Assembly (NCBI RefSeq): GCF_010731815.2
Contig: NZ_AP022593.1
Coordinates: 4,650,001 to 4,714,000 of the forward strand
Source: Mycolicibacterium arabiense
Lineage (GTDB): Bacteria; Actinomycetota; Actinomycetes; Mycobacteriales; Mycobacteriaceae
Length of the DNA stretch: 64,000 nucleotides
Direction of reading: 5' to 3'
In this document: one piece after another, positions 58,525 to 64,000 of the stretch
Position numbering within the stretch: the first letter of the stretch is position 1
Layout: each line of letters begins with the position of its first letter
The notes under the pieces: generated by a model
Database searches by the model: none
Seen by the model: only the letters and a program-made list of their open reading frames with translations
Told to the model about the DNA's origin: nothing
Made by a program: the position numbers and the translations under genes

Positions 58525-59607
58525 ATGACGAGCAAGGGTCGGCCGGCCAACAACGACGGCGCCTCCTATGCCGCGGCGGGCGTTGACATCGAAGCGGGGG
58601 ACCGCGCGGTCGAACTGTTCAAGCCGTTGGCCAAGCGTGCGACGCGGCCGGAGGTGCGCGGCGGCCTCGGCGGCTTCGCAGGCCTCTTCGCCCTGCGCAA
58701 CGACTACCGTGAGCCGCTGCTCGCGTCGTCCACCGACGGCGTGGGCACGAAGTTGGCGATCGCCCAGGCCATGGACAAGCACGACACCATCGGGCTCGAC
58801 CTCGTCGCGATGGTCGTCGACGACCTCGTGGTGTGCGGCGCCGAGCCGCTGTTCCTGCAGGACTACATCGCCGTAGGCCGCACCGTGCCCGAACGCGTCG
58901 CAGAGATCGTCTCGGGCATCGCCGAGGGCTGCGTGATCTCCGGCTGCGCACTGCTCGGCGGCGAGACCGCCGAACATCCCGGGCTGATGTCGCCCGATCA
59001 CTACGACGTGTCGGCCACCGGCGTCGGAGTCGTCGAGGCCGACGACGTCCTGGGACCCGAGCGGGTCAAGCCGGGCGACGTGCTGATCGCCATGGCCTCG
59101 ACCGGGCTGCACTCCAACGGCTACTCACTGGCGCGCAAGGTACTGCTCGAGATCGACCGGATGGATCTCGGCGGCCACGTCGAGGAGTTCGGCCGCACGC
59201 TGGGCGAGGAGCTGCTAGAGCCCACCCGGATCTACGCGAAGGACTGCCTGGCGCTGGCCGCCGAGACGCAGGTCCGCACGTTCTGCCACGTCACCGGCGG
59301 CGGACTGGCGGGCAACCTCGAACGGGTGGTGCCCAACGGCCTGGTGGCCGAGATCGACCGTGGGACGTGGACCCCCGCCCCGGTCTTCGGCATGATCGCC
59401 CAGCGCGGACGCATCGAGCGCGCAGAGATGGACAAGACCTTCAACATGGGCGTCGGAATGGTTGCCGTCGTGGCGCCGGAGGACACCGACCGCGCACTGG
59501 CCATCCTGACCGCCCGGCACATCAAGTGCTGGACGCTCGGCACGGTCATGAAGGGTGCAAAGGGAGAATCGCGCGCCCAACTCGTCGGGCAGCATCCACG
59601 ATTCTGA
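58525..59607 (+). CDS. purM: AIR synthase PurM
   Basis: 360 residues. SYAAAGVDIEAGDRAVELFK, LASSTDGVGTKLAIA, GETAEHPGLM and STGLHSNGYSLARKVL are PurM signatures. It cyclises FGAM to AIR. Leaderless ATG. The gene is not adjacent to purF here, because two extra genes lie between. Confidence 0.97.
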   Translation: MTSKGRPANNDGASYAAAGVDIEAGDRAVELFKPLAKRATRPEVRGGLGGFAGLFALRNDYREPLLASSTDGVGTKLAIAQAMDKHDTIGLDLVAMVVDDLVVCGAEPLFLQDYIAVGRTVPERVAEIVSGIAEGCVISGCALLGGETAEHPGLMSPDHYDVSATGVGVVEADDVLGPERVKPGDVLIAMASTGLHSNGYSLARKVLLEIDRMDLGGHVEEFGRTLGEELLEPTRIYAKDCLALAAETQVRTFCHVTGGGLAGNLERVVPNGLVAEIDRGTWTPAPVFGMIAQRGRIERAEMDKTFNMGVGMVAVVAPEDTDRALAILTARHIKCWTLGTVMKGAKGESRAQLVGQHPRF

Positions 59608-59610
59608 GAA

Positions 59611-59635
59611 CGGGCCCGGTGAGAACCAAGGCCCG
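59611..59635. terminator. Possible bidirectional terminator between purM and DUF3073
   Basis: CGGGCC (59611-59616) and GGCCCG (59630-59635), 6-bp stem, 13-base loop, in the 37-bp gap between two convergent genes. No T-run, as is common in mycobacteria. Confidence 0.4.
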
Positions 59636-59644
59636 CGACGGGCG

Positions 59645-59824
59645 CTAGCGGCGCCAGTCGTCCTCGTCGGTCCAATCATCCACTGCGGCGGGTACGTCAC
59701 TACCGTTGTGGTCGGGAGCGTGCGACAGCTCGCGCTGTAGCTGGGTGAGATCGGTCTGCGGAGAGCTGTACTTCAGCTCACGAGCGACCTTTGTCTGCTT
59801 TGCCTTTGCTCGGCCACGGCCCAT
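59645..59824 (-). CDS. DUF3073 small protein (Rv0810c)
   Basis: 59 residues: MGRGRAKAKQTKVARELKYS, then SPQTDLTQLQREL and an acidic end DDWTDEDDWRR. The basic start and acidic tail are the DUF3073 pattern, conserved in actinobacteria, function unknown. ATG 59824; the in-frame upstream ATG 59863 lies over the palindrome in the leader. Confidence 0.93.
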   Translation of the reverse strand: MGRGRAKAKQTKVARELKYSSPQTDLTQLQRELSHAPDHNGSDVPAAVDDWTDEDDWRR

Positions 59825-59853
59825 GAGGGACCCCCTCGCGCAATAACGGAGCG

Positions 59854-59868
59854 GCCTGATCATCAGGC
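59854..59868. promoter_or_regulatory. Palindrome in the DUF3073 leader
   Basis: GCCTGAT-C-ATCAGGC, 7-bp arms around one base, 30 bp upstream of the ATG. Either an operator or a leader hairpin. Confidence 0.45.
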
Positions 59869-59971
59869 GGCTCCGATCTGAGTGTGTTTATCGTCCTGAC
59901 AGCACCTTACCGTGCCCGCTGGTTCTGTGCTGGCAGGCCCGGCCCCACGAACGCCGTAGGGCCATGCGGTG

Positions 59972-61051
59972 TCAACGCGTTCGGCCGCGCAGGCGTTCCA
60001 CGGCGAGTCGTCCCGCACCGACGTGGTCGTTGGACGGCACCGAATCGGGGTCCATCACCGCGGCAACCGAGACCTCGCCGCCGGTCGTCAGCTCGGTGTC
60101 GACCGGCAGGCCCCGCTTGACCAGCGCAAGTGCGACGGGCCCCTCGTCGACGTGGTCCACCACCGTCCCGAGCCGGCCGACCGCCCGGCCGCCCGCGAGC
60201 ACCGGGTCACCCGGCGCCGGCCGGTCCGCGGAGCCGTCGAGCTGCAGCAACACCAGCATGCGCGGAGGTTTGCCCAGGTTGTGCACCCGCGCGACGGTCT
60301 CCTGGCCGCGGTAGCAACCCTTGTCGAGGTGTACGGCCCCCTCGCCGGGCCCGCCGATCCACCCGATCTCGTGCGGGATGGTGCGCTCGTCGGTGTCGAC
60401 GCCGAGCCGGGGCTGCAGAGCCGTCACGCGATGCGCCTCGTAGGTCCACATGCCTGCTGGTCGAGCGCCTGCGCCGACCATCCGGTCGCGCCACTGGGCG
60501 GCCTGCTCGCGCGGCACCACCAGGTCGACCTCGACCGCGGCCAGACGGCGCACGAAGCCGCCCCCGGCCAGCGGTACCGCCGACCAGGGTGCAGGCAGTT
60601 CGGCGAGTCCGAGGGCATCGAGCACCTCCGGCCCGTCGACCTTGGGGCCGAGCAGCGAGAGCACGGCCAGGTTCGCAGGCTCCACCACCACCTCGGCCCA
60701 GAAGATCATCTTGCGCAGGAACGTCAGCAGCGGCTCGCCGCGGTCGCGCTCGGTGTCGATGAACGTGACGCCGTCGAGGTCGACCTGCAGCCAGTGATCT
60801 TCCACACGTCCCTGGCCGTCGAGGCTCGAATTTTCGGTCACCACCCCGTCGCTCAGGCCGCTGACGTGCTGGCTCGAGATGGTGTGCAACCACGTCAGCC
60901 GGTCCTTGCCGGACACCTGGAGCACCGCGCGATGCGAACGGTCGATCACGACCAGACCGTGCGTCGCGGAGCGTTGCTCGCCGAGCGGGTCGCCGTAGTG
61001 CCACACGGCGCCTGCGTCGGGACCGGAATCTGGTGCGCCAACTGCGGACAT
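59972..61051 (-). CDS. ygfZ: YgfZ/GcvT-like folate-binding protein (Rv0811c)
   Basis: 359 residues. The YgfZ signature KGCYRGQETVARVHN is intact. N-terminal half DRSHRAVLQVSGKDRLTWLHTISSQ resembles the GcvT fold. YgfZ-type proteins help assemble or repair Fe-S enzymes using folate. The start is leaderless: TAGAGT (61063-61058) ends 6 bases before ATG 61051. It is divergent from pabC. Confidence 0.92.
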   Translation of the reverse strand: MSAVGAPDSGPDAGAVWHYGDPLGEQRSATHGLVVIDRSHRAVLQVSGKDRLTWLHTISSQHVSGLSDGVVTENSSLDGQGRVEDHWLQVDLDGVTFIDTERDRGEPLLTFLRKMIFWAEVVVEPANLAVLSLLGPKVDGPEVLDALGLAELPAPWSAVPLAGGGFVRRLAAVEVDLVVPREQAAQWRDRMVGAGARPAGMWTYEAHRVTALQPRLGVDTDERTIPHEIGWIGGPGEGAVHLDKGCYRGQETVARVHNLGKPPRMLVLLQLDGSADRPAPGDPVLAGGRAVGRLGTVVDHVDEGPVALALVKRGLPVDTELTTGGEVSVAAVMDPDSVPSNDHVGAGRLAVERLRGRTR

Positions 61052-61057
61052 GACTCA

Positions 61058-61083
61058 ACTCTACGAGCACCGATCGCTACCCT
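61058..61083. promoter_or_regulatory. Back-to-back leaderless promoters of ygfZ and pabC
   Basis: Minus strand TAGAGT (61063-61058), 6 bases to ATG 61051. Plus strand TACCCT (61078-61083), 8 bases to ATG 61092. The two -35 areas must overlap within about 14 bp, so firing of one may hinder the other. Confidence 0.55.
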
Positions 61084-61091
61084 CGTCGCCC

Positions 61092-61949
61092 ATGACGCCC
61101 CGCACTCCCGCCGTGGTCGTCGTCGACCTCGCCGGCGGGGTGCTCGACCCGCACACGCCGGTGCTGCGCGCCGACGACCCGCTCATCGCGCGCGGCGACG
61201 GCGTCTTCGAGACCCTGCTGGTTCGCGACGGTCGCGCGTGCCTGCAGAACGCTCACCTGGCCCGGCTCGCCGCCTCCGCCGCGACGATCGGCCTGCCCCC
61301 GCTCGACGACGCGGGCTGGCGGGCCGCGATCGCGACGGCCCTCGCGCAATGGTCGGGTGGTGAGGCGGTGCTGCGGCTGCTCTACGGGCGTGGCGGGGGA
61401 GAGTCACCGACGGCGGTGGTCTCCGTGTCGGCAGTGCCGCAACGTGTCGCTGCAGCTCGGCGCGACGGCGTCGCCGCCGTGACGCTGGATCGCGGGTTAC
61501 CCGGGCTGGGTCCCGTCACCCCCTGGTCGCTGGCAGGCGTCAAGTCGATGTCGTATGCGGTGTTCGCCGCCGCGCAGCGCGAGGCCGAGCGGCTCGGGGC
61601 GTCCGACGTCGTGCTGGTGGGGTCCGACGGTCGCGTGCTGGAAGGGGCCCGCTCGAGCGTCGTCGTCGCGCCGGAACCCGGTGTGCTGCGCACCCCCGCC
61701 CGGTCCGCGCCGATCCTGCCCGGCACCACCGTCGACGCCCTGTTCGACGTGGCCGCGCGACGCGGATGGCGGTGCGAGAGGGCCGCGATCCAGGTCACTG
61801 ATCTTGGTGTCGCGCAAGGCCTCTGGTTGTTGTCGAGTGTGACGTTGGCGGCCCGGGTGCACACCCTCGACGGCGTGGCGCTGCCGGATGCGCCGATGGC
61901 CGCGGAAGTCGCTGAACTGGTCGATCTCGGTGTCGGTGAGCAGCCCTGA
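61092..61949 (+). CDS. pabC: Aminodeoxychorismate lyase / class IV aminotransferase (Rv0812)
   Basis: 285 residues. Fold type IV PLP enzyme: RGDGVFETLLVRDGRACLQNAHLARL, Lys in LAGVKSMSYAVFAAAQREAE, and EGARSSVVVAPEPG. It makes p-aminobenzoate from aminodeoxychorismate for folate; related branched-chain aminotransferases share these motifs. ATG 61092 is leaderless; the ATG at 61050 would overlap the ygfZ start and was rejected. Its folate link fits with ygfZ next door. Confidence 0.9.
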   Translation: MTPRTPAVVVVDLAGGVLDPHTPVLRADDPLIARGDGVFETLLVRDGRACLQNAHLARLAASAATIGLPPLDDAGWRAAIATALAQWSGGEAVLRLLYGRGGGESPTAVVSVSAVPQRVAAARRDGVAAVTLDRGLPGLGPVTPWSLAGVKSMSYAVFAAAQREAERLGASDVVLVGSDGRVLEGARSSVVVAPEPGVLRTPARSAPILPGTTVDALFDVAARRGWRCERAAIQVTDLGVAQGLWLLSSVTLAARVHTLDGVALPDAPMAAEVAELVDLGVGEQP

Positions 61950-61954
61950 TCGCT

Positions 61955-62071
61955 ATGCGCGAAATCCGGTTGTCGACCCCAAGATCCGGGAGTACGGTCG
62001 CTCGTACACAAGAGAGGAGGTGGTCCAAGATTTCGAGTGACATATGGACATGTGAGGTGGCTGCCCGCTAG
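61955..62071 (+). CDS. Candidate 38-residue small protein
   Basis: ATG 61955, 5 bp after the pabC stop, gives 38 codons ending WSKISSDIWTCEVAAR. No family known to me. The AGAGGAGG at 62010-62017 lies inside it, ahead of a GTG that opens only a six-codon frame (VVQDFE). Either this ORF or a regulatory RNA could explain the AT-rich, unusually composed stretch 61960-62060. The rest of the 61950-62233 gap, up to the lipase promoter, shows nothing else convincing. Confidence 0.3.
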   Translation: MREIRLSTPRSGSTVARTQERRWSKISSDIWTCEVAAR

Positions 62072-62221
62072 CAGCACCGGGAGTGATCGTCGCTCACGCG
62101 CATCGACATGCCTGCGCGCGCTAGCGAATTCCCGGCGGTCACCCGGCCCCCGAGCCCCTCGGTAGTCCACCGAGGACGTACGGCTCGGGGGCCGCTCCAT
62201 GTCTGGGGCACCCGCACGGCC

Positions 62222-62227
62222 TACCGT
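62222..62227 (+). promoter_or_regulatory. Leaderless promoter of the secreted lipase
   Basis: TACCGT, 6 bases, then ATG 62234, which opens the signal peptide. Confidence 0.55.
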
Positions 62228-62233
62228 GGCGGC

Positions 62234-63427
62234 ATGCGTCGACTGTCGCTCGTGCCCATCGCCATCGTCGTGCTGGCCCTGCTCCCGCCCTCGGCGCCGC
62301 TGGCGTTTGCGGCGACCCCCGACTGGTCCGGGCTGGACGCCACCGACTACGCGGGCACGATCGGCGCGCCAGGCACCCTCATCGAATCGGTACCGCTGGA
62401 TCCCGCCGTGTCGCTGCCCGGCGCTGGCTCCGCCTACCGAATCCTGTACGCCACGACGAACACTCACCAGCGGCCCGCAGTGAGCACGGCCGCAGTGTTC
62501 CTGCCCGCCGGAGCGCCGCCGGAGGGCGGGTGGCCGACCGTGGCCTGGGCGCACGGAACCACCGGCCTCGGCGACGACTGCACGCCCTCGGCGCTACCGC
62601 GCAGCGACCGCGACGACGGCTACCTCGACCACTGGCTCGGGGAGGGCTACGCGGTGGTCGCCTCCGACTACACGGGCCTCGGCACTCCGGGTCTGATGAG
62701 CTACCTGGACACCGCCACCACGGCGCACGGCATCGTCGACTCCGTCATCGCGTTCCACCAGCTCGCCGACCGCACGGGCGTCGCACTGTCGCCGCGCTGG
62801 GCGGTCATCGGCCAGTCCCAGGGCGGTGCGGCCGCCGTCGGCACCGCGCACTACGCAACCGAGTTCAGCGCGGGCAGCGGGCTCGACTACCGCGGTGCCA
62901 TCGCCACCGGCACGCCCGCCTTCATCGACGAGATCGTCGGCAAGGCCGGCCCGGACATGGTGCTGCCACCCGAACTCGGCTCGGTCGCCAGCGCGTACTC
63001 GGCCTACATCCTCGCCGCATTCCGGGAGGCGCGACCCGACCTCGACGTCGACGCCGTGCTGTCCGCCGAGGGCAAGGACGCCATCGCGAAGGCCGAGGTG
63101 GCGTGCGCCGCCGAACTCGCGACCGCCCTCACCGACACTCGGCCCAACGAGTTCTTCGTGGCGCCGCTGGCGTCGGTGCCCGGCGCCGGGCCGGCGCTCA
63201 CCGACTACCTCGGGATCCCGACGAGCGGGTACGACCGGCCGGTCTTCCTCGGCGTGGGGCTGCGTGACAGCGACGTGCCCCCGTCGTCCTCACTGCGGCT
63301 CGACGAGGCGATGCGCGCCAACCGCCAACCCGTGGAATTGCACGTCTATCCCGACCAGGACCACAGCGGGACGGTGGTCGCATCGGTGCCCGACTCGACG
63401 CCGTTCCTCCAACGCATCATGTCCTGA
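62234..63427 (+). CDS. Secreted lipase (LIP family)
   Basis: 397 residues. Signal peptide 1-27 (RRLSLVPIAIVVLALLPPSAPLAFA). Alpha/beta hydrolase: AWAHGTTGLGDDC (oxyanion), Ser in VIGQSQGGAAAVG, Asp in LRDSDVPPSSS, His in YPDQDHSGTVV. This is the PF03583 secretory lipase pattern; several Cys could form disulfides. Probably cell wall or exported, acting on acylglycerols or similar esters. Ends 1 bp from a convergent lipoprotein gene. Confidence 0.88.
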   Translation: MRRLSLVPIAIVVLALLPPSAPLAFAATPDWSGLDATDYAGTIGAPGTLIESVPLDPAVSLPGAGSAYRILYATTNTHQRPAVSTAAVFLPAGAPPEGGWPTVAWAHGTTGLGDDCTPSALPRSDRDDGYLDHWLGEGYAVVASDYTGLGTPGLMSYLDTATTAHGIVDSVIAFHQLADRTGVALSPRWAVIGQSQGGAAAVGTAHYATEFSAGSGLDYRGAIATGTPAFIDEIVGKAGPDMVLPPELGSVASAYSAYILAAFREARPDLDVDAVLSAEGKDAIAKAEVACAAELATALTDTRPNEFFVAPLASVPGAGPALTDYLGIPTSGYDRPVFLGVGLRDSDVPPSSSLRLDEAMRANRQPVELHVYPDQDHSGTVVASVPDSTPFLQRIMS

Positions 63428-63428
63428 T

Positions 63429-63698
63429 CTACGACGCGGGGCCGGGCGCCTTGTCCGCGCACGCCTGCTGCGCCTGTGCCCACGTCTGCGGATCGACGCC
63501 GGGTGGCGCTGCGGGACCCGCCGGGGGAGTGTCGACGCCGTGCTCGGCAAGGCATTCGGCATAGGCGCCGTGACCGGACGAGGCCGGGGCGCTCGACGGC
63601 GCAGGGGCCGACGGTTCCGCCGGCTGGTCCGTGGAGCCGCACGCAGCCAGCAGGCCGACGACGACCAGCGCCGCACCCACCCGGGCCGGACCGGTCAA
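63429..63698 (-). CDS. Small lipoprotein
   Basis: 89 residues. Signal peptide with lipobox LLAAC (Cys20) after VGAALVVVG; the mature chain starts with a Pro/Ser/Ala linker, then YAECLAEHG and [10 protein letters not shown] with two further Cys. TTG 63698 overlaps the stop of the upstream nitrobindin-like gene (TTGA), so the two are coupled. Function unknown. Confidence 0.75.
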   Translation of the reverse strand: MTGPARVGAALVVVGLLAACGSTDQPAEPSAPAPSSAPASSGHGAYAECLAEHGVDTPPAGPAAPPGVDPQTWAQAQQACADKAPGPAS

Positions 63699-64000
63699 CC
63701 GACGAACCGCGTCAGACGTGCCGAGAGGTGCGGAACGAGGCCGCCGTCGGCGTCGACGCGCTCCTCGACGTAGGCGAGGTCGCCGCCGTCGACGATGCCG
63801 TAGAGCCGCTTGGCGCCACCCACCAGCACGCCGGACTTGCTGCGCGCCAGCGCATCGGTCACCAGCTCCCAGGACGCCTGGTTCAGTGGGGTGCCGTAGA
63901 AGAGTTCGACGAAGCCGGTGGAGTGTGCGAGCAGCAGTTCGATCGCAGTGGTCTCCGACGGGTCGGCCGGGTCGTTGACGAAGCGCCAGTAGCCCGTCTC
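63695..64000 (-). CDS. Nitrobindin-like/FABP-fold protein (Rv0813c), partial
   Basis: C-terminal 101 residues only; the start is beyond the right edge. [25 protein letters not shown] and a following series of beta strands ([29 protein letters not shown]) match the beta-barrel of Rv0813c/DUF1794, a haem- or fatty-acid-binding fold. Stop at 63695-63697. Confidence 0.87.
   Translation of the reverse strand, partial: ETGYWRFVNDPADPSETTAIELLLAHSTGFVELFYGTPLNQASWELVTDALARSKSGVLVGGAKRLYGIVDGGDLAYVEERVDADGGLVPHLSARLTRFVG

Overview
The window is high-GC actinobacterial DNA, best explained as a rapidly growing Mycobacterium (Mycolicibacterium type). From about 6.8 kb to the right edge the gene order follows the M. 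tuberculosis block Rv0756c-Rv0813c: phoPR, the adhB-ferredoxin-cyp51-cyp123 cluster, aldA, scattered pur genes, cyp126, the encapsulin/Dyp pair and pabC. I made this comparison from memory of those proteins, not by a database search.

Layout. 0-5.1 kb: an accessory catabolic operon read leftwards (DeoR regulator, APC permease, FGGY kinase, FAD oxidoreductase cut by the left edge), the last three joined by 4-base overlaps. 5.2-7.6 kb: a small acidic ORF, a GGDEF gene broken by a one-base frameshift, tRNA-Thr(TGT), and a protein built from 13 tandem decapeptides. 7.7-12 kb: phoP-phoR behind a PhoP-type direct repeat, a HIT protein and a DUF222/HNH endonuclease. 12-19.4 kb: a leftward redox and P450 operon including cyp51 with its 3Fe-4S ferredoxin. 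19.5-26.2 kb: a divergent dehydrogenase operon (aldA, SDR, beta-hydroxyacid dehydrogenase, CMD, unknown), then TetR and a CYP125-like P450.

26.3-47.8 kb: purD, esterase, TetR, APC transporter, the RNase HII-(p)ppGpp synthetase fusion RelZ divergent from purB-cyp126, an AbiEi/DUF559 gene between two 49-bp palindromes, purC-ptrB, DoxX/TetR, a GPx-like peroxidase, a KstD-type flavoprotein, purSQ, and the encapsulin nanocompartment with its Dyp cargo. 47.9-64 kb: pepC, purL with an alpha/beta hydrolase and a CPBP protease, purF, purM, DUF3073, ygfZ, pabC, a secreted lipase, a lipoprotein and a nitrobindin-like protein (cut by the right edge).

Themes. Eight de novo purine genes (purD, B, C, S, Q, L, F, M) are dispersed among unrelated genes. 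At least 16 starts, including five pur genes, have a TAnnnT -10 box ending 6-8 bases before an ATG or GTG, the signature of leaderless mycobacterial transcripts. Most other genes are coupled by ATGA, GTGA or TTGA overlaps. I saw no IS element, prophage or CRISPR array. The least explained features are the decapeptide-repeat protein, the palindrome-flanked DUF559 gene, a 30-bp repeat inserted in frame in both cyp51 and pepC, and the APC/FGGY/FAD operon.
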